Positions 36,532-45,138 of a stretch of DNA of 64,000 nucleotides are shown here, one piece after another (positions within the stretch are counted from its first letter, which is position 1; each line of letters begins with the position of its first letter). Where the stretch lies: NCBI GenBank assembly GCA_947565635.1, contig CANOGU010000001.1, positions 1 through 64,000 of the forward strand, written 5' to 3'. The DNA comes from an uncultured Lactobacillus sp. (GTDB lineage: Bacteria; Bacillota; Bacilli; Lactobacillales; Lactobacillaceae). The notes under the pieces are model-generated. The model searched no databases. It saw only the letters and a program-made list of their open reading frames with translations, and was not told the origin of the DNA. A program made the translations under genes and the position numbers.

Positions 36532-39054
36532 ATGGCAGTCCCAAAAAAGATTGAAGTTCGTGATGGACGTGTTCATAACTTGAAGAATATTAATGTAGAT
36601 ATCCCACTTCATAAGTTTGTGGCTATTTCAGGACTTTCGGGGTCAGGAAAGTCATCCCTAGCAATGGGAATTTTATATGAAGAAGGGTCGCGCCGTTACT
36701 TGGACGCTCTATCTACCTATATGCGTCGACGAATTAAGCAAGGTGCGCAAGCGGATGTAACTAGTGTAAAACATATTCCATCTGCTTTAGCCCTGCGCCA
36801 GAGACCAAGTGTTCCTAATGAACGAGCGACTGTTGGAACAACTACTGAAACATATAATGTTTTACGACTAATTTTTTCAAGATTAGGGTCCCCCGTCTGT
36901 CCTAATGGACACCGAGTTGCCCCAAGTTTAGATATTGCAGAAGCAATGTCTAAGTCCGGAGATGAGATGGGACAGGTTACTTGTCCAACTTGTGGTGTAA
37001 AGTTTCACGTTCCAAGTGCGGAAGATTTTTCTTTTAATTCTGATGGAGCTTGTGAACGTTGCGGTGGAACTGGTAAGGTACGCCAATTAGACGAAAGTAA
37101 ATTAATTGCAGATCCCAATCTTTCGATTAGAGACGGTGCTGTAGCTTCTTGGAATTTACCAGGAAGGAACTTTATGCCAAATGTGGCTGAACATGCGGGC
37201 GTTAGAATTGACATTCCTTATAAGGATTTAACTGAGAAAGAGAAAGATTTTGTTTTAAATGGTCCTGAAAAGAAGTACCAGATGGATTTGTTGTCAGGAA
37301 CCGGTCGAGTTTTTCATAATTTTAATGCTTTATATGAAAATGCGCATCAAGCCGTTTTAAAATCAGCTGAAAGTAGTAAAAGTGAACGAGCACAGAAACG
37401 TCTTGCAGAATTTTTTACTTATTCAACTTGTCCCGTTTGTCATGGAACGCGTCTTCGTCCAGAACTACTTAATCAGTTAGTTAATGGAAAAAATATTGAT
37501 CAAGTTCAACATATGCAACTAGGCGATTTGACTAAATGGAGTAAAGAAGTTCTCGCTAGTCTGCCAGAAAATATGCATCCCATGGCTAAAGCCCTACTCA
37601 ATGAATTTATTAATAATTTGCAGCCATTACTGGATTTAGGATTAGATTATTTAACCATGGCACGAGCTGGGAATACCTTGTCTACTGGTGAATTACAAAG
37701 AATCCAACTTGCTAGAACTTTACGTACAGAAACTACCGGAGTTTTATACGTTTTAGATGAACCTTCAATTGGATTGCATCCCGCTAATGTTGATGGATTA
37801 ATTAAAGTATTGCGAAAATTAGTTGCACAAGGTAATTCTCTTGTGGTCGTTGATCATAACGTTGATATTATAAAAGCAGCTGATGAAATTATTGAAATTG
37901 GTCCTGGTTCTGGTGAAGCTGGAGGAGAAATTTTGGATCAAGGCACTCCTTTAGAAATTGAAAAAGATCCTCAATCTTTAATTGCACCTTATTTAGATGG
38001 CAAAGCTGATTTAATGGCTCGTAAAGTTAGCGATAAAGTTAATTCTGAGCAAGTTACTTTCGAAGTAGATCACTATTTTAATTTACATGATATTAAAGCA
38101 GGCATTCCTGTAAATCAAATTACTGCTGTAACTGGCTTTTCAGGAGCAGGTAAGACTAGTTTGATTTTAGATTCTATTGTTCCAGCAATTAAGGTCCAAG
38201 ATAAGGGAGAGCCTTTACCAAAGCAAGTTAAAGAATTTAATTCTCCGATACATCATGTTGTAAGTGTGGATGCTTCTCCAATTGGAAAGAGTACGCGTTC
38301 AACAGTCGCAACTTATACTTCAATTATGGATAATTTGCGTAAGCTCTTTGCTCAACAACCTTTAGCTAAAGAAAAACACTATACTCCCAGTTACTTTTCT
38401 TATAATAATAAGGAAGGAGCTTGTCCAACTTGTGGTGGTACAGGAATCGTTACTTTAGATATTCAGTTTTTGCCTGATATGCAACAAACCTGTCCTACTT
38501 GCCATGGAGATAGATATAATCAAAAAATTCAAAAAGTTAAATGGCATGATCTTTCGATTGTTGATGTTCTTAACCTGGATATAAACGAAGCTATTCCAAT
38601 TTTTAAAGAGATTCCAAAAATTGAACGCGATCTACTTTTATTGAAAGAAGTAGGTCTTGATTATTTACACTTAGGAGAAAGTACACCAACTTTGTCTGGT
38701 GGGGAAGCGCAGAGATTAAAATTAGTAACACACTTAAGTCAGAGACAAGACGATACCTTATTTGTTTTTGATGAACCTACTATTGGTCTGCATCCCTTAG
38801 ATGTAAAGGTATTAGTTCATGTAATGCAAAAACTTCTTGATCAAGGCGCAACTATAATTACTATTACGCATGATCTTAACTTAATCGTTAATACTGACTA
38901 CATGCTTGATTTAGGACCACGTGGTGGTGAAAATGGAGGAAAGTTAGTGGCTAAAGGTAGACCATTAGAATTAATTAAAGATCCGCAAAGCTTGACCGTA
39001 AAGTATTTAGCAGATTATGTCGATCAGTTTAAATTAAATAAAATAAACAGTTAA
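36532..39054 (+). CDS. UvrA paralog lacking the UvrB-binding region
   Basis: 840 residues, about 100 fewer than canonical UvrA. Two ABC ATPase modules: Walker A G-L-S-G-S-G-K-S-S (about 35) and G-F-S-G-A-G-K-T-S; signatures L-S-T-G-E-L-Q-R (about 382) and L-S-G-G-E-A-Q-R; Walker B L-D-E-P-S-I-G and F-D-E-P-T-I-G. Zinc-type Cys clusters: CPTCGVKF, CERCGGTG, CPVCHGTR, CPTCGGTG and CPTCHGD. From RLGSPVCPNGH it passes almost directly to the CPTCG zinc region, so the UvrB-binding domain is missing. Such paralogs bind DNA or give drug resistance outside normal excision repair. Single gene. Confidence 0.85.
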   Translation: MAVPKKIEVRDGRVHNLKNINVDIPLHKFVAISGLSGSGKSSLAMGILYEEGSRRYLDALSTYMRRRIKQGAQADVTSVKHIPSALALRQRPSVPNERATVGTTTETYNVLRLIFSRLGSPVCPNGHRVAPSLDIAEAMSKSGDEMGQVTCPTCGVKFHVPSAEDFSFNSDGACERCGGTGKVRQLDESKLIADPNLSIRDGAVASWNLPGRNFMPNVAEHAGVRIDIPYKDLTEKEKDFVLNGPEKKYQMDLLSGTGRVFHNFNALYENAHQAVLKSAESSKSERAQKRLAEFFTYSTCPVCHGTRLRPELLNQLVNGKNIDQVQHMQLGDLTKWSKEVLASLPENMHPMAKALLNEFINNLQPLLDLGLDYLTMARAGNTLSTGELQRIQLARTLRTETTGVLYVLDEPSIGLHPANVDGLIKVLRKLVAQGNSLVVVDHNVDIIKAADEIIEIGPGSGEAGGEILDQGTPLEIEKDPQSLIAPYLDGKADLMARKVSDKVNSEQVTFEVDHYFNLHDIKAGIPVNQITAVTGFSGAGKTSLILDSIVPAIKVQDKGEPLPKQVKEFNSPIHHVVSVDASPIGKSTRSTVATYTSIMDNLRKLFAQQPLAKEKHYTPSYFSYNNKEGACPTCGGTGIVTLDIQFLPDMQQTCPTCHGDRYNQKIQKVKWHDLSIVDVLNLDINEAIPIFKEIPKIERDLLLLKEVGLDYLHLGESTPTLSGGEAQRLKLVTHLSQRQDDTLFVFDEPTIGLHPLDVKVLVHVMQKLLDQGATIITITHDLNLIVNTDYMLDLGPRGGENGGKLVAKGRPLELIKDPQSLTVKYLADYVDQFKLNKINS

Positions 39055-39079
39055 TAAGAAGTAGCCAACCTAAGAATTG

Positions 39080-39193
39080 TAGTGACCCTCGAAATTCGGA
39101 CACGAATTTCGGGGGGTTCTTATGACCAAATTATCTAAAGAAGATAAAAAGTATTATATTGAAGCCTATATATTTTTCATCCTTGTTAATTAG
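39080..39193 (+). mobile_element. End fragment of an IS3-type element
   Basis: An inverted repeat around GACCCTCGAAATTCGGACAC and CGAATTTCGGGGGG is followed by a 23-codon frame, ATG at 39122 (MTKLSKEDKKYYIEAY), which looks like the first residues of an IS3-group orfA. It stops at 39193. The rest of the element is gone. Family assignment is tentative. Confidence 0.5.
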
Positions 39194-39263
39194 TTAAAAT
39201 TGTTAAATAATTTTGTATAATAAAGTGGCAATTCAGTAAAGTTTGAGAGGATGGAAGCATAGT

Positions 39264-39716
39264 ATGGAAAAGTTAAAAGCAATTCAATTTAATTTTGAAA
39301 ATTGTGAGTCTGAGCAAATTCCAATTGAGTATATTCCTTATTTTAATTTTAAAAATGTATATACTAACTTAAGCCATCGCTGGGGCCATGAAGAGGAAGA
39401 TAGTGATGTCCTTAAAACAGGCCTTGAATGTGATGGGTTTACTATGATTGCTGACTGGGACAGAGTAAATACCATTGAAACCTCAGAAGAATATAATTTA
39501 GCTGACCGGATTGCTAAATTCCATGATTTAGTTGATGTAGATTTGATTTTTAAATCTGGAAAAACTAAAAATATTTATATGCCATGGGAAGATGCAAACT
39601 ATGGTGAATCTAACGCTTTAATGATTGTTCTAAAGTCTGATTCTAGTTCTTATGTTACTAATAGCAAGTTCAACAATAGTACATTTTTAGAGGTTTATAT
39701 AGAAAAAAAGGCGTAA
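39264..39716 (+). CDS. Uncharacterised protein, 150 residues
   Basis: I do not recognise a family. Acidic, soluble, no signal peptide or membrane segment; mixed alpha/beta with several aromatic-rich strands (IQFNFENC, YIPYFNFKNVY, VDLIFKSGKTKNIYMPW). ATG at 39264 with GGAAG upstream is preferred to an in-frame TTG at 39243. It has its own strong terminator, is flanked by an IS fragment and a redox gene block, and is probably real, since the frame is long and uninterrupted. Confidence 0.65.
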   Translation: MEKLKAIQFNFENCESEQIPIEYIPYFNFKNVYTNLSHRWGHEEEDSDVLKTGLECDGFTMIADWDRVNTIETSEEYNLADRIAKFHDLVDVDLIFKSGKTKNIYMPWEDANYGESNALMIVLKSDSSSYVTNSKFNNSTFLEVYIEKKA

Positions 39717-39757
39717 GCTAATATCTTTTTTAGATATTAGGCATGCGCCTTTTTATT
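39703..39757 (+). terminator. Terminator of the 150-residue protein gene
   Basis: AAAAAGGCG(t)A...CTAATATCT / AGATATTAG...TGCGCCTTTTT, a long stem that overlaps the stop codon region. Confidence 0.85.
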
Positions 39758-39783
39758 AGTCTTTGAATATGGTTAAAAATCTA

Positions 39784-40116
39784 TTATTTTCGAATAAATT
39801 TTTGATCACTGCTTGGAATACCATTCTCGTCAGAAATATAACGTTCTACACGCATATGAAGATCATACTTTTTACGTAGGTCGGCTAATTCTTGCATCAT
39901 TGGTGAAGCATGGTGGGCATCAAGAGATTCTTGATTTTTCCAGCTATCAATTAGAAGAATAGTTTCAGGATCATCTAATGGAATGAAATATTCATATTTT
40001 TCATTTCCTGGTTCTTTCCTAATACGGTCGGCTACACCGCTGCTTTCTATTTCTTCAGCGAATTTACGAGCGCTTCCATTTTTACCAGTGTAGTAAAGAT
40101 TAACTGTTAATGACAT
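39784..40116 (-). CDS. Antibiotic biosynthesis monooxygenase (ABM) domain protein
   Basis: 110 residues. Dimeric alpha/beta ferredoxin-like fold: N-terminal strand SLTVNLYYTG, then YEYFIPLDDPETILLIDSWKNQESLDAHHASPMM, the typical strand-helix block ending in the conserved His pair. Members act as quinol monooxygenases or heme-degrading enzymes; the exact reaction is not clear here. RBS AGGAGG upstream. It lies behind tpx on the same strand, separated by a terminator. Confidence 0.82.
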   Translation of the reverse strand: MSLTVNLYYTGKNGSARKFAEEIESSGVADRIRKEPGNEKYEYFIPLDDPETILLIDSWKNQESLDAHHASPMMQELADLRKKYDLHMRVERYISDENGIPSSDQKFIRK

Positions 40117-40179
40117 ATCTAATCCTCCTTAATTATTCGTGGTAGTTCTTTAACCATTTTATATTAAATTTTAATCAAG

Positions 40180-40226
40180 AAAAAAGTGTTTACCATCAAG
40201 ACTTTAAAATCTGGTAAACACTTTTT
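40180..40226 (-). terminator. Terminator of tpx
   Basis: AAAAAGTGTTTACCA / TGGTAAACACTTTTT perfect 15-base stem between tpx and the ABM gene. Confidence 0.88.
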
Positions 40227-40249
40227 CTATAAACTGATTTTGATAAACA

Positions 40250-40744
40250 TTAATGCAATTGTTTTAGTTCGTTTAATACTGCATCATAATTAGGTTCATG
40301 TGTAATTTCATCAACTAATTCACGGTATAAGATTTTACCATTCGGATCAAGAACCCAAACCGAGCGAGCAAGAATGCCAGATTCTGGAATTAATAATCCA
40401 GTGGCCTTACCAAATGACAAATTTTTATCCGACATCAATTGCATATTTTTAACATCTTCGGCAGCACACCAAGTTTGCTGGTCTTCAACAGTATTAGTTG
40501 AAATAGTCAAAAAGTTAATTTCTGGAAATTTATCCATTGTTTTATTAAAAGTTTTGGTTTGAATACTGCAAACCGGAGTATTGATATCTGGTACTACACT
40601 AATTAAACTAAACTTACCTAGCAAATCAGACTTGGTGAATTCATGATTATTCTTATCTTGTACTGTAAAATTAGGCATTTCTTCACCAACTGCTGGCGGA
40701 GTACCTATTAATTTAACTTCTTTACCTTTAAAAGTGATTTTCAT
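40250..40744 (-). CDS. tpx: Thiol peroxidase (Tpx)
   Basis: 164 residues. Thioredoxin-dependent reduction of H2O2 and alkyl peroxides, useful in a catalase-negative lactobacillus. Peroxidatic Cys in I-N-T-P-V-C-S-I-Q-T and resolving Cys in T-W-C-A-A-E-D, as in atypical 2-Cys Tpx. N-terminal ITFKGKEVKLIGTPPAVGEEMPNF is family-typical. Monocistronic. Confidence 0.95.
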   Translation of the reverse strand: MKITFKGKEVKLIGTPPAVGEEMPNFTVQDKNNHEFTKSDLLGKFSLISVVPDINTPVCSIQTKTFNKTMDKFPEINFLTISTNTVEDQQTWCAAEDVKNMQLMSDKNLSFGKATGLLIPESGILARSVWVLDPNGKILYRELVDEITHEPNYDAVLNELKQLH

Positions 40745-40940
40745 AAGTTATACCCTCTCTTTCTTCTTATTATCTTAAATATAGCAAATTATAGGAGGTA
40801 TCTTAAATATTTAGCCTATGTAGTGAAATACCATACCTTAAATGCATAGATGTCTAGTAGAAATAACTATTTTTAATTTATAAAGGGTGGATATAAAATA
40901 ATAGATGAGAGAAATAAAGAGTTTGACGGAGGAAAAAATA

Positions 40941-41354
40941 ATGGCAAAAAATGAAGAAGAAGTAAAAAATAGTGTCTTTGGCTTTGGTAAATTTAACGAA
41001 GCATACGCAAAATACTTTCAAGGAAAGAGTTTTCTTAATCCTTTAGCTACAAGTAAAGAGGCAAAAACTGGTGTCAGCAATGTAAGTTTTGAGCCAGGAT
41101 GTCGCAACGATTGGCACATGCACTCAATTCCTCAAATCCTAATTGCCGTTGCAGGTGAAGGGTGGTATCAAGAAGAAGGTAAACCAGCACAGAAGATGGT
41201 TCCCAGTGATGTTGTAATTGTTAACCCTAATACAAAACACTGGCATGGTGCTACCAAGGACTCATGGTTTGCTCATGTAGCAGTAATGGTCGGAGACGGT
41301 AAAACCACTTGGCTTGAGCCAGTTTCTGATGAAGAATATGACAAGTTAGGTTAA
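40941..41354 (+). CDS. Cupin domain protein
   Basis: 137 residues. One double-stranded beta-helix with cupin motif 1 (N-D-W-H-M-H-S-I-P-Q, then G-E-G-W-Y-Q-E-E-G) and motif 2 (V-I-V-N-P-N-T-K-H-W-H-G), giving a probable metal site of three or four His. Similar small cupins are often paired with carboxymuconolactone decarboxylase-like or reductase genes. Function not assignable. ATG at 40941, 8 bp after GGAGG, is chosen over the ATG at 40905, which has no good ribosome site. Confidence 0.85.
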   Translation: MAKNEEEVKNSVFGFGKFNEAYAKYFQGKSFLNPLATSKEAKTGVSNVSFEPGCRNDWHMHSIPQILIAVAGEGWYQEEGKPAQKMVPSDVVIVNPNTKHWHGATKDSWFAHVAVMVGDGKTTWLEPVSDEEYDKLG

Positions 41355-41389
41355 ATTTAATAGAGTTTATATTAATGAATTAGGTAGAT

Positions 41390-41428
41390 AAAAAGTTAAG
41401 TACTGACTGTAGTACTTAACTTTTTTAG
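41390..41428 (+). terminator. Terminator of the cupin gene
   Basis: AAAAAGTTAAGTAC / GTACTTAACTTTTTT perfect stem with an eight-base loop. Confidence 0.92.
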
Positions 41429-41559
41429 TAAACTTGATAATTTCTTTAAAGAATACTTGAAGTAAAATATTTCGATTTTTTTAAGAAAGTAAAGAAATTA
41501 TAAAGACGGTTGAATAATAAAAAATAGTCGTTTAGGCTATAGTCGTTAATTAAATAAAG

Positions 41560-41772
41560 AAGCAAATAAACTGTTAGGTGAGACTCCTACGTAAATATAT
41601 GCTGATGCCCAGGAACATCCAGAGATGCCAACGGGTCAAACAGGAACTGTCGAGTTAAGGCTTTTCCCAGTCAGCTAGTTGAAAAAACTTTACGTTACGT
41701 AGTGTTAAAACTGAACGACGAGTATTAAATCGCTATTATAAGACCAATGCAGTTTTTGCGTTGGTCTTTTTG
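41560..41772 (+). promoter_or_regulatory. M-box (ykoK) magnesium riboswitch
   Basis: Conserved blocks in order: TTAGGTGAGACTCCTAC (41574), GCTGATGCCCAGGAACATCC (about 41601), GATGCCAACGGGTCAAAC (about 41622) and CAGGAACTGTCG. The platform is the terminator at 41741-41772. In the described class, high Mg2+ folds the aptamer and terminates transcription. This fits the Mg2+ ATPase gene that follows. Confidence 0.93.
41741..41772 (+). terminator. Regulated terminator of the M-box
   Basis: AGACCAA(t)GC / GC(g)TTGGTCT with T5, ending 35 bp before the transporter start. Confidence 0.85.
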
Positions 41773-41806
41773 TTTGTTTGCCGATTTTTTAGAGGGAGAG
41801 ATTACT

Positions 41807-44485
41807 ATGTTAAAATTCAACTCTAAGGATCGTGTAGTAACTGATGCGACTTTAGCTAAGCAAATTGCTGGAAAAGAAAAGAGTGAAGTATTAAAGCAAT
41901 TAGATACGTCAATTAATGGGTTAAACCCTGCGCAAGCAAAAAAGCGTTTAGAGCGCGATGGGTTAAATGAAGTATCAAATAAAGAGTGTCATCCAAAATT
42001 GCATTTTTTATTTGATGCTTTCATGACTCCATTTACAGGAGTATTACTGTTTTTAGCTCTTTTATCTTTTTTGACTAACTATCTTTTTGTTCCTGCAGAT
42101 CAAAAGGATCTCAGTACAGTCATTATTATGATTACAATGGTTTTAATTTCTGGAATAACTAGTTTTATCCAGAATGTTAAAACCAGTGACGCAGTTGATT
42201 CACTATTAAATATGGTATCTGTAACCACGAATATCAAACGAGATGGGAAAGATCAAGAATTACCGACTAAAGATGTAGTGGTTGGTGATATTATCAATCT
42301 AACTGCTGGAGATCTAGTACCAGCAGATCTGTATTTGTTAAAAAGTAAGGATCTCTTTTGTTCAGCTAGTTCATTAAATGGTGAATCTAGTCCTGTTGAA
42401 AAACTAGCAAATGAAAAGCCAAAGGAAAATGATAACTATCTAGATTATCCGAATATTTTATATGAGGGAACAAATATTGTTTCAGGCTCTGCAATGGGCG
42501 TTGTATTTGCTACAGGTGATGAGACAGTATTTGGCAATTTAGCACGTACTCTGAGCAAGAATAAAAATAAAGAAACAACTTTTGATATTGGAATCAAAAA
42601 TGTTTCAAAAATTTTATTGATTATGACCGCTGTAATTGCACCTCTTGTGTTTTTAATTAATGGTTTAACCAAAGGGGATTGGCTTAATGCATTGATTTTT
42701 GCTATTGCTACGGCTGTGGGACTAACTCCAGAAATGCTTCCTGTAATTGTTACAAGCAATCTAGTTAAGGGATCAGTTGAAATGGCAAGGCACGAAACAA
42801 TTGTTAAACGAATGAATTCAATTCAAAACTTTGGCTCCGCTGATATTCTTTGCACAGATAAAACTGGAACTTTAACACAAGACAAAGTAGTTTTAGAGCG
42901 TCACTATGATTTGAATTTAGAAGAAAAATCAAAAGTCTTAGAACTATCATATTTGAACAGTTACTATCAAACAGGGATGAAAGACTTAATTGATAAGGCG
43001 ATCATTGATGCAGCTAAAGGTGAATTAGATACAAATGACATTAATCAAAATTATCAAAAAATTGATGAGATTCCCTTTGACTTTAAAAGAAGACGAATGA
43101 GTGTAGTGGTAATGAATAAGAAGCATGAACACTTATTAGTAACAAAAGGGGCTGCTGAAGAAATGCTTGCTTGTTCTAACCGGTTAGAAATTAATGGTGA
43201 AATTAGGGCTCTTAATCAAGAGCAAAGACAAGAAATTTTAAATAAGATCAATCAAATGAACCAAGATGGGTTACGGATGGTATTGCTAGCCTATAAGAAA
43301 AATCCTGCTCCTGTTGGTGAATTCAGTGTTGATGATGAGAAAGAACTAATTTTAACTGGATTTTTAGCATTTTTAGATCCACCAAAGGATAGTGCTAAAG
43401 CTGCATTAACTGCTTTAAAGAGGGATGGAATTACTGTAAAAATCTTAACTGGAGATAATGAAGCTGTCACTAGAAACGTTGGCAAGCAAGTTGGGTTAGA
43501 TATTGCTTGCGTGTATCAGGGAAAGGACTTAGAAAATAAAAGTTCAGCTGAATTGAAGAAAATGGTTGAAGAATGTGATGTTTTTGTAAAACTGTCTCCT
43601 CAACAAAAGGCACAAATTATTCAATTATTAAGAGAAAATAACCATACCGTAGCTTATATGGGAGATGGAATTAATGATGCACCTGCTATGAAAGCAGCTG
43701 ATGTTGCTATTTCCGTTGATACAGCCGTAGACATTGCTAAAAAATCTGCTGATATAATTTTGTTACACAAAGACCTAATGATTTTAGAAAAAGCTGTTCA
43801 AATTGGTCGGCAAGTCTTTGGAAATACGATGAAATATATTAAAATTACGCTTTCATCTAATTTTGGTAATATTTTATCAATTTTAGTAGCATCCTCATTT
43901 CTTCCTTTTCTTCCAATGCTTCCAGTTCAACTTCTCATTTTAGACTTAATGTACGGTACCAGCTGTCTATCAATTCCATTCGATACAATGAATAAACATT
44001 ATTTATCTGAACCAAGAAAGTGGAGTACTAAGAAGCTTCCTAAGTTTATGTTCTATTTTGGTCCTACATCTTCGATTTTTGACATCATAACTTTTGCATT
44101 ACTGTTCTTTATAGTTTGTCCACAAATTATCGGAAGTAGCTATGCAGGAGCAACTGCTTCACAAAAATTACTTTTTTCAGCTGTCTTTTGTACTGGCTGG
44201 TTTATTGAATCGCTTTGGACCCAAGAAATGGTTATTCATGCACTTAGAGATCCAGGCCTCCCATTTATTAAACAGCATGCTACAGCAATTGTTACATGGG
44301 CAACGATTGGTATGGCTGCAATTGGGACTATGTTACCATTTATTATTCCTGTCGCAAAAGCAGTGAAATTTGGTCCAATTCCAGTATATTTTTTAGGAAT
44401 TGTATTTATTTTATTGATTTTATACATTGCTTTAACGATGTTAGTAAAGAAATGGTATCTAAAATCAGAGAAATATTTAATCTAA
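41807..44485 (+). CDS. mgtA: Mg2+-importing P-type ATPase (MgtA/MgtB type)
   Basis: 892 residues. Phosphorylation motif D-K-T-G-T-L-T, TGES-equivalent L-N-G-E-S in the actuator domain, hinge G-D-G-I-N-D-A-P-A. About ten membrane segments, with the long cytoplasmic loop between TM4 (which contains T-P-E-M-L-P) and TM5. The P3B signature and the M-box leader both point to Mg2+ uptake. ATG at 41807 has AGAGGGAGAG before it; an in-frame upstream ATG at 41747 lies inside the terminator and is rejected. Confidence 0.94.
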   Translation: MLKFNSKDRVVTDATLAKQIAGKEKSEVLKQLDTSINGLNPAQAKKRLERDGLNEVSNKECHPKLHFLFDAFMTPFTGVLLFLALLSFLTNYLFVPADQKDLSTVIIMITMVLISGITSFIQNVKTSDAVDSLLNMVSVTTNIKRDGKDQELPTKDVVVGDIINLTAGDLVPADLYLLKSKDLFCSASSLNGESSPVEKLANEKPKENDNYLDYPNILYEGTNIVSGSAMGVVFATGDETVFGNLARTLSKNKNKETTFDIGIKNVSKILLIMTAVIAPLVFLINGLTKGDWLNALIFAIATAVGLTPEMLPVIVTSNLVKGSVEMARHETIVKRMNSIQNFGSADILCTDKTGTLTQDKVVLERHYDLNLEEKSKVLELSYLNSYYQTGMKDLIDKAIIDAAKGELDTNDINQNYQKIDEIPFDFKRRRMSVVVMNKKHEHLLVTKGAAEEMLACSNRLEINGEIRALNQEQRQEILNKINQMNQDGLRMVLLAYKKNPAPVGEFSVDDEKELILTGFLAFLDPPKDSAKAALTALKRDGITVKILTGDNEAVTRNVGKQVGLDIACVYQGKDLENKSSAELKKMVEECDVFVKLSPQQKAQIIQLLRENNHTVAYMGDGINDAPAMKAADVAISVDTAVDIAKKSADIILLHKDLMILEKAVQIGRQVFGNTMKYIKITLSSNFGNILSILVASSFLPFLPMLPVQLLILDLMYGTSCLSIPFDTMNKHYLSEPRKWSTKKLPKFMFYFGPTSSIFDIITFALLFFIVCPQIIGSSYAGATASQKLLFSAVFCTGWFIESLWTQEMVIHALRDPGLPFIKQHATAIVTWATIGMAAIGTMLPFIIPVAKAVKFGPIPVYFLGIVFILLILYIALTMLVKKWYLKSEKYLI

Positions 44486-44510
44486 TTGTTTTAATATTAA
44501 ATCTATTTTT

Positions 44511-44548
44511 AAAGGAAGTATGATTTACTACATACTTCCTTTTGTTTT
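44511..44548 (+). terminator. Terminator of mgtA
   Basis: AAAGGAAGTATG / CATACTTCCTTT stem followed by TGTTTT. Confidence 0.85.
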
Positions 44549-44567
44549 ATTGTGGCATATTTTATAA

Positions 44568-44580
44568 TTAGGTATCTAAC
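44568..44580 (+). promoter_or_regulatory. Palindromic operator upstream of the MarR-type regulator
   Basis: TTAGGTATCTAAC, 37 bp before the regulator start. The same palindrome recurs at 45065 and 45106 before the exporter gene. Probable autorepression site. Confidence 0.75.
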
Positions 44581-44616
44581 AGTATACATTCTAACTATTA
44601 ACAAAGGGGTTAAAAG

Positions 44617-45054
44617 ATGACAGATAAAGTAGAAAAATATCAAGAAATGATGGATTTATTCCGTTTATACTTCAACTTTTCTAAAAGATTTTATGGGGAA
44701 GAAGTAAAATTTAGTCAACTTACTCCTCAGCAAGGACGAACTTTAATGTATATTCAAGAGCATCCCGGTATGATTCAAAGGGAACTAGCTGATAATTTTC
44801 ACTTACGTAATGCCAGTGTAACTAATATGTTGAAAAATCTTGAACGTGATGGATATATTCAACGCAAACAAGATGAAAAGTCTGCCCGAATTAAACGAAT
44901 TTATCTTACCCACTTAGGCGAAAAACAAGTTATTGAGATGAAAAAAAGCTTTAACTTGATATTAAAAAAACTTTCTAGTCGAGTAGACGAAAAGCTATTA
45001 GATCAATTAATTCCACTCCTGAAGGAACTAAACCAACAAGTTCGAAATAATTAG
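44617..45054 (+). CDS. MarR-family transcriptional regulator
   Basis: 145 residues. Winged helix with QQGRTLMYIQEHPGMIQRELADNF and the recognition-helix region HLRNASVTNMLKNLERDGYI, then the wing R-K-Q-D-E-K-S-A-R-I-K-R. Expected to repress itself and the ABC exporter encoded 84 bp downstream, through the TTAGGTAxCTAA palindromes. Ligand unknown, probably a toxic or antibacterial compound. Confidence 0.92.
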   Translation: MTDKVEKYQEMMDLFRLYFNFSKRFYGEEVKFSQLTPQQGRTLMYIQEHPGMIQRELADNFHLRNASVTNMLKNLERDGYIQRKQDEKSARIKRIYLTHLGEKQVIEMKKSFNLILKKLSSRVDEKLLDQLIPLLKELNQQVRNN

Positions 45055-45064
45055 GGACTTGACA

Positions 45065-45118
45065 GTTAGGTATCTACATGTTTTAATACTAAGCGTCAAT
45101 CATTATTAGGTACCTAAC
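45065..45118 (+). promoter_or_regulatory. Two palindromic operators upstream of the ABC exporter
   Basis: GTTAGGTATCTAC (45065-45077) and TTAGGTACCTAAC (45106-45118), 41 bp apart start to start. The second is a perfect palindrome and lies next to the AAGGAGG ribosome site. The presence of operators here implies the exporter has its own regulated promoter between them. Confidence 0.78.
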
Positions 45119-45138
45119 TATTAAGGAGGAATTTATTA

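Noticed and set aside
41747..41806. Upstream ATG start for the Mg2+ ATPase
   Set aside because: It falls inside the M-box terminator hairpin; ATG at 41807 has a proper ribosome site.
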